DNA of 64,000 bases. Source: Mastacembelus armatus (Eukaryota; Chordata; Actinopteri; Synbranchiformes; Mastacembelidae). The notes below the pieces were generated by a model, which saw only the letters and a list, made by a program, of their open reading frames with translations, was not told the DNA's origin and searched no databases. This document shows positions 13,960 to 25,500 of the stretch, one piece after another. How positions within the stretch are numbered: the stretch's first letter is position 1; each line of letters begins with the position of its first letter. The stretch covers positions 16,239,464 to 16,303,463 of the forward strand of contig NC_046647.1 of the NCBI RefSeq assembly GCF_900324485.2, given 5' to 3'. Made by a program: the position numbers and the translations under genes.

Positions 13960-14120
13960 TTGTCACATTTGTCATTTTATTAGAGCGAGCACTTGCTGGA
14001 CATTTATGTAATCATCAAAAACATCTGTAATTATTGCATGAAACTAGTGTCTTGATATGAGTTTATGAATAATTACAGGCCAATGCATCTAATTTCCTCA
14101 TGTAATCATTCATATCCTGT
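13960..14120. promoter_or_regulatory. Candidate conserved non-coding enhancer
   Basis: Dense TAAT/ATTA cores (TGTAATTATTG, GAATAATTACAGG, TGTAATCATT) lie in non-repetitive, non-coding sequence about halfway between the two genes. Proposed only from motif density. Confidence 0.15.
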
Positions 14121-14397
14121 ATTTCACTTTTAGTTTGATGACCTTTGACCTACAAGATCTTCTCTAGCAGATGGTTGGCAGCTAACTCCCCATTAGTTAC
14201 ACTTACAGACATAAACACACTTAGGGAAGCTGATTTCCTTGGAAGGGTTTATTCATGTACCAGAAATGAAGGTGGAGGTTGAGATGAGGAAGTAAAGTGG
14301 AACAACATGAAATCATCAATAATTAGCTCACTTACACTTGGAAATTAACTCTTTCAGGCAATTTTCCTCTTTTTCATGCCATCGAGCTTATTCTCCT

Positions 14398-14427
14398 CAC
14401 ACACACATACACACACACACACACACA
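14398..14427. repeat. (CA)n microsatellite
   Basis: CA dinucleotide run interrupted once by a T. Confidence 0.95.
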
Positions 14428-15969
14428 GGAAACATTAAAACTATTCATTACAGGAATATATCTACATTAATTAACTGTACATCGTTTTAACTGATTCAAA
14501 ACTCAGTGTAATATATTTCACTTCATTTCATGTAGCAATTGTTCCCTTATTTCTTAAATGCAGGTTTCAGTGCCTCCTCAAATTCATTTTTTATATCAGA
14601 ATAGAGCAGTAAACCTCAAGTATTGGATACAAAGGAGTCCTGAGTTGTTTGGAGGGCTGAACACACAAGAGATGAAATCAATGGTTTCTTTATGTGGTTG
14701 TGTGACAGAGAAAATGGGTGGAATTACAGTAGCTTCTGCAATTATATGAATCATAGATCACAGAGAGAACAAGAGATAGAAAGACAAATAGGAAAAGAAT
14801 ATTGTTAAAGTTGCACTTTCTTCTCAGCTAATCACTTCTGTTGTCACTTTATCCTTGAAATGTGGCAGCAATAACACATGATGTTGCCAGTTGGTGGTCA
14901 CACACAACTAGAGTCACAGACATATTTAAATGATGATATAAGACATTGCTCACATGAGACGGGTACTGCTGATCCTCAGGCATTATCAGTGATTAATTCA
15001 TGCTGACTGATTGATTGATTGATTCAGTTAGAACAAGCAGTGAGTTATTTTCACCCATGATGTATGTATTGACAGACCCTGTCATTCAAGCACCTTTCAG
15101 ACACCACTGAAAAAGTCAGTCAGTCTACTTTGTAGACCTTCCACCACTTTCGGGGCTACCAAATTAAATTTTGAGCATTGTCAGTAAGTACTTTCTTTCA
15201 GCAGCACAAAGCCCCTTGTGTACCCATCAAAGACTAAGCTTGTGTCATCCCATTTCTGGGCACCAATATGTTTGTTCTTCAAATTTCTACCCTCAGTGTT
15301 TTTTCACTCCCACCTCTATTCTGAGCTAAGATCAGTCTAAGGTTAGATATTTTTTCAGTGCATAACATGATGCAGTTCTTTGCAGCTGTGTTTATCCAGG
15401 TACCTCATTAATGCAAAATTATCTTTATTTATTATATTTTCTTTTATTTTGATAATTCTTTGAAAAAGATCAGATTCCCTACAGTTGTTGCAATCAAGAT
15501 ATTATTTGACTGCTGACTGATTAAGACCTGTTAGACTACATTTGTTACACAGTATCACAATTTGTTGCATCATACAGACATGTCAGAAGTGGGTTTCTGG
15601 GATGTGAAAAAAGACTCATGTTTCCTCAGTCTAAAATGTCAGACTGAGATGCTAAATTGAAGAGAAGCTGCTGATTTCTCAGCTCTATTGGGTGCTGTAC
15701 TGCCCAGTGTGGGGTGTGGGTGTGAAACCGGATGGGGAAAAAAATGCATCCACCGCTTCACACACAGGAAACACACAAGCAAACAAACGCACACATCAGT
15801 CTCTTCTGTCAGTATTTCTACCTGTCACCATGGTAACACCCTAAAGTTACAGCTGTCTGATGGAAGATTACAGGAGTGACTTGAGCAGATTTGCATATAT
15901 ATGCACACTTTATGATCACCTTTTATGTTGCAGGTTTAATTTTAAACTGAAAAAAGCCATCCTGCCAAT

Positions 15970-16480
15970 CCTATGGACTGGACAATTATAAGCAAGTTGG
16001 AGTATATAAGGTCCCCCTGTGTTCTACTTTAAGTTCCCACAAATATACACTGGATGTCAGGACAAAAACCAAGCCTTGAAGTCCAAGAAACTAGCTGCAG
16101 ATCTCTGAGATAGTATGGTGGTGGGATAAGGGTATAAAACCATTTTGTAACATCTTCGGGACAAGTCTCCAAGGTGGATGGCCCAGTCAGAGCCCAGAAA
16201 TACACCCCGTAGAACATTTGTGGAGCAGTCTGAAGATGGCAGACACTTCCCATTCAATGTGATGGAGCTTGAGAAAAATCTGTCAGGAAAAACATGATAA
16301 ATCCAAGCTTGTAGTGACTTAACCAACCCTTACTTCAAGCCCCTGGAGCAAATTTGTGACACTGGGCTTTAGTATACAAGAACAATTGGACTTGCTTCTA
16401 CAGAAAACTGAGTTAAGGGTCTAAACACCTTTATAAATGAAAGACTTCAGTCTTTGATAAAAATTGTGGCAATTAGATGA
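15970..16480 (+). mobile_element. Tc1/mariner transposon remnant, internally deleted
   Basis: The left part (about 16070-16115) matches the start of Tc1-like transposase: bases reading KSK.L..DL, the DNA-binding domain start (family sequence KSKELSVDLRDRIV). Near 16150 the sequence jumps to the 3' third of the transposase: translated pieces read WPSQSP (family: WPSQSPDLNPIEHLW) and then a degraded VEHLW. The middle of the gene, several hundred bases including most of the catalytic domain, is missing. What remains carries in-frame stops (for example TGA at about 16260 in the WPSQSP frame). It ends just before the pentanucleotide satellite. An old inactive copy; terminal inverted repeats were not identified. 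Confidence 0.8.
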
Positions 16481-16587
16481 AAAGATGCTGTGCTTTTTAC
16501 CTCTGGAACAACTTTTAGTAATGACCAGTGTGTTCAGCAGTCAGTTTTTCTGTACTGAACGTATTTCCTAACTGTTCAGAAACAGTC

Positions 16588-16987
16588 TCCTTTCCTCCTC
16601 TCCCCTCCCCTCCCCTCCCCTCCCTTCCCTTCCCTTCCCTCCTCTCTTCTCTTTTCTTCTCTTCTCTTTTCTCTTCTCTTCTCTTCTCTTCTCCTCTCCT
16701 CTCCTCTCCTCTCCTCTCCTCTCCTCTCCTCTGCACTTCTCTTTTCTCTTCTCTTCTCTTCTCTTCTCTTCTCTTCTCTTCTCTTCTCTTCTCTTCTCTT
16801 CTCTTTTCTTCTCTTCTCTTTTCTCTTCTCTTCTCTTCTCTTCTCTTCTCTTCTCCTCTCCTCTCCTCTCCTCTCCTCTCCTCTCCTCTCCTCTCCCCTT
16901 CTCTTTTCTCTTCTCTTCTCTTCTCTTCTCTTCTCTTCTCTTCTCTTCTCTTCTCTTCTCTTCTCTTCTCTTCTCCTCTCTTCTCTT
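16588..16987. repeat. Pentanucleotide (TCTTC/TCCTC)n satellite
   Basis: About 400 bp of nearly pure pyrimidine on the plus strand, built from TTCTC and CCTCT pentamers in alternating blocks. Because it contains no stop triplets it makes long spurious open frames on both strands (EEKRR- and SSLLF-type repeats). Pure purine/pyrimidine tracts of this kind can form triplex DNA. Confidence 0.97.
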
Positions 16988-17932
16988 GTGAAATTGTCCA
17001 TGCTTTAACAGATGCCTCAGACATGCCCCAGGTGTGGGAGTGACATTTTGTGGTAGATGTCCACATTTGAAACAGGTTTGTATTGATCTGGGCTGAGAAG
17101 GGGAGGGGAGATTGATTGTAATATGTGACAACCCTATTTCCTAAACTCGTAAGCCTTCCTTTTTAAGAACGCCTCAGGTCTGGAAGAAATAAACATAAAA
17201 ACCACCTGTTTGTAGTGGTCAGTGCATAGAGCTGTCACAATGGTCTTCCAGAGATGGCAGAGGAATTACATGGAAGCTCTAAAGAACATTAACTAAATCT
17301 AATCTTGATTTATCAAAATGAAACATTGTTGGGGCTGGATAATCTGTTGTTGTAAACAGGGAACATTTTAAATTTTATATTTGCCACTATATCTGGGTGG
17401 ATGCTGTGATGAAGAAAACAGTCAAAAAGCTTCAGTAAAAAATAGATTCAAATATTCAAATCATCCTTTCCAAAGGGTTTCAACTGTGATAAAAATAAAT
17501 CAGGTTTACAAGGTGATACTTACAAAATGATGTAGGCCATTAACACTTAATGGAAAAAGCATCATCACTAAGTAAATAACAGTAAACAATAGTGAGGCCA
17601 TTTGTTTTGGAGACTCATGTCATTTCAGTTTGATGATGATTTAATGATTAAAGTTTTGGTGAAAATTAGCTTTAGAACAATTGATAACTTCCTGTGTGCA
17701 GTGTAGATTGTTACCATATGTAACATGTCTCATTGTCACTCCGATGAAAAAGTTATATCAGCATCCTATTTCATTTTCATAATATATTTACAGATATAAT
17801 AACAAAAACATCACAGCAGTTCAGTTTTAACAATTCAAAGCACAGGACAAAATGTACCAATTACCAAGTCTGAAAAGAAAAAGTAGTTATTTTGTTCAAA
17901 TAATCAACCATTTGGATTGGCATGAAAAAGGG
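16988..17932. other. Intergenic, downstream of otor
   Basis: AT-rich sequence without recognisable gene or repeat between the satellite and the otor polyadenylation signal. Confidence 0.5.
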
Positions 17933-17938
17933 TTTATT
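17933..17938 (-). terminator. Polyadenylation signal AATAAA for otor
   Basis: Canonical hexamer on the minus strand about 180 bases after the otor stop codon. The intervening 3' UTR would include 17970-18060, which resembles dispersed fish repeat sequence. Confidence 0.6.
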
Positions 17939-18117
17939 GAGCAAAGTGTTGTTGAAGAGAAAGCAAGACTAGCTGGCTCAAGACCAGGAGTGTCAGACTG
18001 TGTGCTGCAAGAAGCTGAGAGTGTCCAGGTTTTCATTCCAGCTGGAGACAACAAACCGGATGTAATGGGACGTAGTCTGTCAAAGTGGCTTGAAAGAAGA
18101 AGTCTAATGAGCAAGTC

Positions 18118-19087
18118 TTACTCACAGTAGAAGTCCAAGTCCTGAAAGAAAGGCAAAATAAAAATGAACTGCTAATTACCACCCATTACTCCAGAAAATA
18201 AAGAGGGCATGAAGAAAATATAAAAAGTCTTCATCTCAGATATTGTCCCAAGAAATAGATAATATACTCACAGTTGTGGGAATTGTAACTGTGTCTTCCT
18301 TAAATGTGTGCATTTCCTTCACCACAGTTGCAGGGAAGTATCCAATGATGCCCATCTGGTCCACATACCGCTCACCATAAACCTGCCAGTGAAAATACCA
18401 TGATCGTTGTACAAAATTAAAATGTATAATATTAAATATGCTTTACACATTTAATCCTCCTTCCTAAACTTGACAAAATGTATATGCTTTCTCGTTTCAG
18501 GTAGAGTAAAACTAAATATTTTCACCAAATGCCTTTTTCTCTTGTCAGAAAGGCTCGAAGGTTCACATGTGCTTTGTTACAACTGCTGCACATCCTCTGT
18601 GCTTAACCAGTTGCAGATTTGCACTGCTAAACAACTGGAAACAAATATGCACATACACTTCCAGACCAGAAGACTCCGGCGCCCTCCTCTGGTACGAGTT
18701 TAGAATACACATAAACCTTGTGATTCTTCTTGATGTTGATGAATCTGCAGTCAGGAGCTATAAAGTCATCCAACGCTGTGGCCAGGGAGAGAACATCTGA
18801 CAGATCACAGGAAACAGAGGAAATGAAAATATATGATATGATATGTGATGAAAAAACCACAAGTTTTTAAACTATCAAGCACGGGTGTTTTATTGCATGG
18901 TTTTAATATGTAATTGTTTTCGGGATGCACTCCACACACTGTGTCATGCTTCTCTTCAGTGTTCTAACTTACATGAACAGTCTGCATCTCCACAAATCTT
19001 GTTGTCTGCAAGTTTATCCAAATGGACGGCCCTCGATGTCTGGTGCAGTAGTCCCATACAGACCAGAATCACTAGTGGAGAATTCAT
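18118..19087 (-). CDS. otor: Otoraplin, secreted SH3-like inner-ear protein
   Basis: Member of the MIA/OTOR family of small secreted SH3-domain proteins, expressed in cochlea and cartilage in vertebrates. Four coding exons: 19087-18973, 18796-18657, 18382-18272 and 18141-18118, giving 129 aa (human 128). An N-terminal signal peptide (MNSPLVILVCMGLLHQ) is followed by the mature SH3-like fold with the hallmark APDCRFINIKK, VYVYSKLV and GAG.FWSGS segments, then DQMGIIGYFP and the C-terminal DLDFYCE. The four family cysteines (KIC, ADC, PDC, FYC) that form two disulfides are all present. All splice sites are GT-AG. Exon 4 encodes only seven residues plus the stop. pcsk2 lies downstream in the same orientation, as in human. 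Confidence 0.96.
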
Positions 19088-19974
19088 GCTGACCAAAAGA
19101 GTGCAACCAAAAGAACGCTGTGTGTGTGTGCAGATGTGAATGTGGACATCAGAAGGAACCTACGGCTGTAAAAATCTTCAAAACACATCTCTTAGCCAAG
19201 AGTGAATGGGCTGAACCCTTACATCAGAGGTTGCCTGTCCAATCAGTGTTGAGTTTTCAGAAATGCCACACTCTGGAATTGTTTATTTCCCACTGGGGAA
19301 AATTGGCTGAAATTTTTATTGACTCAAATAAAAGTCTCTTTGCAGGAAGAAGTATTCATAGTTGATGCTAAATTTGCTAAATATTAAACTGAGTTAGTTG
19401 TTGTGATGACTTTCTTTTGTGACATTAAAGGCCTACTGTGAAATATAGGTCAAACTAAATTGTTTTAAATTGACAATTGCAGGTTGCAAAACAAAATAAA
19501 ACATGATTAAACTGCTGATAAAAAAAACATTAGGTATGACAAATGATAATGTTAGTATATATACTACTTGAACCTGAAGATCCTAAGAATGAAGGTCCCA
19601 CTGATAAATTATTGTTAGTTCACATGCAGTGTACTGAAGCGTTCTCGTGACAACAGATAAAATCTAAAGGTGATTTCAACATATTTGCAAAACAAATGTG
19701 TCAAACAAATTTACTAAACCCAACCTTTTCAAAGTGTCTACACAGCTCTGAAATTGTTAAGCAACAAATGGAATAATACACAGTGAGACCCACTGTCAAA
19801 TGGTGTCAAAAACTTGAACAAACATAACTGCTAAATACACAGAACAACAATTACTTACCATTTTACTACCATTACTATGGAAATTAATAAACCTTTGCAC
19901 TGCAGCCAGCTACTCTGAAGTCCTCCAGAGGTCCTGGATGTCTAACAAAATATAACAGTAATTTTTTCAGCTAC

Positions 19975-19990
19975 ACACTAGGTGGCACTC
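19975..19990 (+). promoter_or_regulatory. CTCF-like motif
   Basis: Core CACTAGGTGGCACT fits the CTCF consensus CCASYAGRKGGCRSTG except at the flanking ends. Binding is not shown. Confidence 0.4.
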
Positions 19991-20474
19991 TTGTCCCCTA
20001 GGTGAGGTTAAGAGATTTCACCTCTAGTGAGTCTCTTTGTGCCAGATGAAATAATGAGAGTTTAGCAAAAACAAGCCTCAGTAATCTGTTTTTTGTGGAG
20101 AGTTCACAGAGTGACATTTTACTGTAATGCTATATAATGGTTTAGATGATCATTTTTAATGATCAGCTGATTGCTGGAATATATGCTTCAGTCTTAACTG
20201 AAAGTGAAAGATTAATATATATATATATATGTTATGATTTTTAGCATGGATATAATTCTTGGGTATGTTACCATATTATTGAATATAAATATGGATATTA
20301 AGGGATTTTTTTTCCTTTAAAGCCTATGAATGCCAACCTGTAGGTCAGATTGTTTTAAGTGATCTAAATGACTAAGGTGAGAACATGTTTTGGCCTATTT
20401 ACATCGCCCATACCTATCAACATTGGGATTTGAAAATAAGGGAAACTACGTTGTGGAGTTGTATCTTCAGTTGG

Positions 20475-20490
20475 CCACCAGATGTCACTG
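20475..20490 (+). promoter_or_regulatory. CTCF-like motif
   Basis: CCACCAGATGTCACTG matches the CTCF consensus at all but one position. It lies 500 bp from, and in the same orientation as, the motif at 19975. Confidence 0.4.
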
Positions 20491-21017
20491 TTCTTAGTTA
20501 GACTGAAGCCTTGAAGCTGTGAATATTTTTCAACACAATTAGAAGGAAAGCCCCAGAGCTTCATGAACCTTCACCTGCCCATCATGACTATACAAAGGCA
20601 TCTGTATAATTCCTGCATGTTAGTAAAATCAATGGACAAGTACATTAAGGATTTCAGGTTTTATTTTAAGGATGACACAGTGAGCAGCAGGCTTCTTCTT
20701 TTGTCTTAATAAAAGATAGAGTTAAACTGTTCAGTTTATGCTTCTTATTAATTTGTTCAGCATGAACTCAATTGAAAGTTGACCCACCATCTGGTTGTCT
20801 TAAAATAAAATTTAAAATAAATAAATCCTGATTTCCAAAAACTACGGGGTGGGCCAAGGGTCATAATGTTATGAGAATGGCATAATTCCTATAAGAGCAC
20901 CATAGTACATAGTCTGTATACAGTGTGCGTTAGCACAGAGCAGCAATAGGCAACCTTCAAAGGCCACTGTTCTGCTTGTACTCCAACTATTTCTGCTCTA
21001 TTCACTGCTGATTACCT

Positions 21018-21136
21018 GAATCAGGTGTGTTCAACCAACAAGAAGCTGGAAGATACCATCTCAGATGAGGGTGGAGTGAAGGAAGACAAAATGAATTGGT
21101 ATCTTCCAGCTTCTGATAGGCTGAACACACCTGATC
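21018..21136. repeat. Imperfect inverted repeat (hairpin), MITE-like
   Basis: Two arms of about 40 bases (21018-21058 and 21097-21136) are reverse complements at roughly 85 percent. They share CAGGTGTGTTCA and AGAAGCTGGAAGATACCA, and are separated by a 38-base loop. The arms resemble a dispersed teleost repeat, so this is probably a head-to-head pair or foldback remnant. No target-site duplication was identified. Confidence 0.7.
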
Positions 21137-22148
21137 AGAGTTTGCTGAATTGATGGGCCTCCTTTCTCCATGGATCACAGTCCTGAAAGTCTGCTACATT
21201 GACCCCAACCTTACCTTAACCATAACCTTTTACTTCTGCCTATTCTTGAGCCTTATGATTTAATATCTCCCCTAATATATGGCATCATTCTTGTTCTTGC
21301 TACTATCTAGCCTGCAACATTGAACTTCAGTTTATAAATGAGTGGAAAATAACTACAATGTAAAATGAGCAAAAGTTGATATGAAACAGACACAAAACAA
21401 CCACAAGAAAACACAAACTGACTGCAAGTCTTGTGGTTGCTCGTTCTGTGAGTCTTACTCTGAGTAGTGTAGGAGAGGTGGGGGGGCTTTTTATATGTCT
21501 GCAGTATAGATTTGTCACACAGTATTTGCTGCTTTGCTATGTCCAGCAGCTTGTTGCTACTTTTGTTTAAGACATTATATTTGTGCTCATTCACAGCTCA
21601 AAGTTGAAGAAAGGTGACAACAAAATGTCTATTTCCATTTTACTCTACAGTTGGCTCAAAGCAATTACATACAAAAGGATTTTATCCATAGTTAAAGCAC
21701 ACATAATAGCACACATACTGTCCACTATTTCAAAACTAAATAGGAGACAATTCAAACAAACATGAGTTTAACTATTATATATAATCTCAGCAGTAGTTTA
21801 ATAAGTGAAATTGATTCAGTTAAACCATAGTTTTTTTGGAGAATGTTGGTAAGTTTGGTGGTTTTTGGCGTTTTTGATGACGACTACAATACAAGTCCCC
21901 GAATCACTGATAAACCATTATCTTTAAAGATTTTCTGAATAAAACACTAAACAAAAAGAAATATGTTTCTGTGTTCATCCAAAAACTATAAAAACACGGC
22001 AGAAATACGGGGGTAACTGGAGAGTTGACAGCTATGGCATCACCCTTTGTTAACAATTAGCTTTATAAGTAGTTATGTAATTATGTCTTTCTGTCTGATG
22101 CAAAGCCCTGCAAAACTGTCTGCGTGTGTAAGTTTGTTTTAACCTAAG

Positions 22149-22156
22149 TATATAAG
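22149..22156 (+). promoter_or_regulatory. TATA-like element upstream of gtpbp2
   Basis: TATATAAG about 350 bp before the gtpbp2 start codon, followed by sequence richer in CG that runs into exon 1. Plausible core promoter element. A TATA-less start inside the CG-rich stretch is equally possible. Confidence 0.3.
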
Positions 22157-22508
22157 CGAGCGGGGTTTAACTCTAGTTGCAGTCATGTGCTAGCCTGAAA
22201 GCCAACAGAACCTCTCTCTTGCGCTGTCCGGGTGTATAAATCAGGCACATCCTTGACATGTAGGCTGTGACGTGTGTGCCCTGTGAAGAAACGATACTCT
22301 GGGACGGTGCTGTTATTGTTCGGTTTGAAGAGTTTGCGGGAGGTCAGCGCTTTGTTTATATTTTTGGGGCTATAAGTTACCACTAGCAGGTTAATTACAC
22401 CTGTATACAAACAGCTGCATGCCCGGGCAGAGCTGTGTTTTCCTAATAGTGCATTATATTTAGCAGGTAGCGGTAGGTGAAGTACGAAGTTTGGAGCCCA
22501 AGTAGCCG

Positions 22509-25500
22509 ATGGATGCGCGGGTATCGGACTTATTTGGCTCAGGAAATGGACACGGCTCTGGGTCTCAAGGTGTAGCATCTAACGTGAAGCCGGGGAATGG
22601 CTACGGGGTAGCCCCCAAGAAGGCTTGTACAAAGAACCACAAGAAAACAAAGAGTCGATTCTCTCGCAACTTCAAACCAAGCAATAACACCCCGTATCTA
22701 CCTCCGGAGGTAAGGCTGAAATTACACGCACAGCTACCGCTAGCGTAAACAAGCTAGGACTGTTTATAACCCCTAGTCCTACCAAAGCAGTCTTAATGAT
22801 AACTGGGTGTGTATTTTCCGATGTGTAGCTTAATTAAAAAAAAAAAATAGATGCTGCAATTTCCTGTCTCCAGAGGTAGCTAGCATACCCTAAGCCATCT
22901 TTGAACTTCCAGTGACACGTAGCTATTCGGTAACGTAAGTGAGTGAGATTATTATATTCGGCTAGCATTAGCAATTTGACATTTTATTGCACAACTAGCT
23001 GTTAAGTGTGTTTTTACAGCAGTAAAACGAGCATGTGTTAAATTTATAAGCCACTAGTATCCTGTTAGCTACCACAGGAGCAACAGCTGTGTTTGTAAAT
23101 ACCCAACAGGGGCGGGTATCTACTAGCTCGACCTACTTCCAGCTACCCTGCTGTCATTTTGTCACTGCACAGTAATGAAAGATTATTTATCTGGATCACT
23201 TATATAGTTATAACCTTAGTCAACTAAGCCTGAACTCTCTCAACAGTCAACGTGGCTTTTATTTTGTCAGGAAGCTGGGAAAAAAAGTTTTGTCCTCGCC
23301 TTCACTGAAACCACATTAGATTGGATTTTGATATCAATACAGGCAGTTGTAGTCACCTTTCTCTTGAATAGAAAAATAAAATATTGTATTGACCTTTTCC
23401 AGTGGGGCAAGTCTCAACATGTTTCATGGTTTCAGTTGTCTCCTCTGATCCCCTTGATGTAATCAGCCCCAATCATCTGCACTTAAGATTTCTACCTCAT
23501 TTATAGGACTTAGTTTTAAATGTACACTAAATTTTACATAGTCATGCATTGTCTAATAACATGTCAAATAGCTGTGTAATAAGGCTAGCTAAGCAGCTAG
23601 TTGGTTTGAATAGACCTCAGTGACTACCCATTCACAGTAGTGCACTGACTGCTTATTCAGTCAGATTGTTTTTCTTTGTCTCTTTTAACAAATCAGTAGC
23701 CTGTTGTCTCACCTCTCTAGTCTCTGATAGCTTTTGTTCATGTTCTTCCTCTCACATTGTTTCCCTTTTTGCCTGTTAGGCTGAAGAGGGAAATATAGAG
23801 TACAAGGTAAGCAACAGTCACACAAGCACATTGTGTTTATAAGTTGTTTAATTTCCTTCAAAGTGAGTAAGTTGTTACATATGACAATAACCAACTTATG
23901 GTAAGGTATGCAAGACTGTGGAGACTACAGGCATACAGTAGGTTAATAATTATTATAAATATGTTGCAATATATGCTGTATACACTATGTTAGAAGTAGT
24001 GACCATTTTGAAGTGTTAGTTGCTTGCATCAGAATTATTTAACTACTTATTACGCAAATTTAATGTTCATAATCTAGGTTTGAGTTCAGCACCGATACCT
24101 AAGGATATCTTTTTCTTCTCTAGCTGAAGCTGGTAAACCCAACACAGTACCGTTTTGAGCACCTGGCAACACAAATGAAATGGCGACTGCAGGAGGGTCG
24201 AGGTGAAGCTGTCTATCAAATAGGTGTTGAGGATAATGGTATGCTGGTGGGATTATCAGAAGATGATATGAGGGCATCGTTGAAGACGCTCCATAGGCTG
24301 GCAGAGAAGTGAGTCCAAAAAGTTTTTTTATTTACACATTTACCTGTATTATCTCAACTCGGTAGACAGTAATTTTTCATATTTCTTTTTAGCCTAACTG
24401 AGCTAATGGTTAATAAACAATTGCCAAAAAATTAAAATATCAATTCCCATTATTTAGGTCTACCATAAATAATATGTGGATGTGTTTTCCTTAAGTAATT
24501 CAGATACCATGCAATTTTTTTTAAATGACAGAATTGGAGCTGACATCACTGTTCTCCGAGAGCGAGAGGTGGACTATGACTCTGATGTGTCTCGTAAGAT
24601 TGCTGAAGTTCTCATTCGCAAGGTGCCGGATGACCAGCAGGTTTGTGAGGCTACTGCAAATGTGTTTTTGTTCATTTTTATAGTTTTGTTCAGGAACTGT
24701 TCATTTTTATGTTTCTGGGTGTTTTGTCTATTTCATTTTTTTCTTGTTCTTACAGTTCTTAGACCTTCGAGTAGCTGTACTGGGTAATGTGGACTCAGGC
24801 AAGTCCACTCTGTTGGGTGTTTTGACGCAGGGTGAGCTGGACAATGGACGGGGAAGAGCGAGGCTCAACCTCTTCAGGCATCTCCATGAGATTCAGACTG
24901 GACGCACATCAAGCATCAGCTTTGAGATCCTTGGATTCAATAGTAAAGGAGAGGTAAGAGAAGATGATACTAAGTTATGTCTACTGTAGTTAAAGTATAC
25001 AATACAGTACAATAATTCATGTTACAATCTTACAATAATTCTAGTATTTTAATCTTGAAGTATAGATATATGACCTTATCTATTATTTAAAAATGAATAG
25101 GTCAGAGAAACTACATTGGAAATACATGTCCCAAATTAAAACCCCTTTATGCAAAGCGCAGCTGCAAACAATAATCTGTGAAGAATGGCAGAACATCAAC
25201 ACTGGTACAAGCAAAATAACTAAGCAGAATCAAAACTGTCATCAAAAATAAATGTAGACATACAAAGTAATAACAAAAACAAAAGAATGAAATCTGATTA
25301 ATGTACAGTGAACTAACTTTTGTTGCATTTACAGGTATGCACCTTTCATTAAAATGTTATCAGTTTTTGAAATTAAGTAATTTCATTCTTCTTGGATTTT
25401 GACTACAAACAAAATTAGTGATGCATTATACACTATGTTGGTGGTTAGTTATTGGTTGTTAAGTAAAAACATGAAATTATTGTCCCAGTAATGGAACTTT

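Larger units (their letters stand above)
3761..15969. other. Gene-free intergenic stretch between pcsk2 and otor
   Basis: No open frame in this 12-kb stretch looks like an exon of a known family on either strand. The sequence is AT-rich and mostly unique, with one CA microsatellite (14398-14427) and a few short homopolymer runs. Two AT-rich homeobox/POU-site-rich patches are listed separately as possible enhancers. Confidence 0.6.
19088..22148. other. Intergenic region between otor and gtpbp2
   Basis: The two 5' ends face each other across about 3.4 kb. No coding exon was recognised. The region holds two CTCF-like motifs, a short TA repeat (20213-20230) and a hairpin-forming inverted repeat (21018-21136), each listed separately. 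It is also where the OTOR-PCSK2 block meets the GTPBP2-POLH block. Confidence 0.55.

Noticed and set aside
15000-15025. TGATTGATTGATTGATT run
   Set aside because: Short simple repeat; no CRISPR-like spacing or other structure, and CRISPR arrays are not expected in a vertebrate.
16515-17131. Open frames of 140-187 codons on both strands made of EEKRR or SSLLF repeats
   Set aside because: They exist only because the pentanucleotide satellite has no stop triplets; no family, no splice signals, no start context.
22183-22578. 131-codon frame on the minus strand
   Set aside because: It lies opposite gtpbp2 exon 1 and its promoter; composition and position mark it as a shadow.
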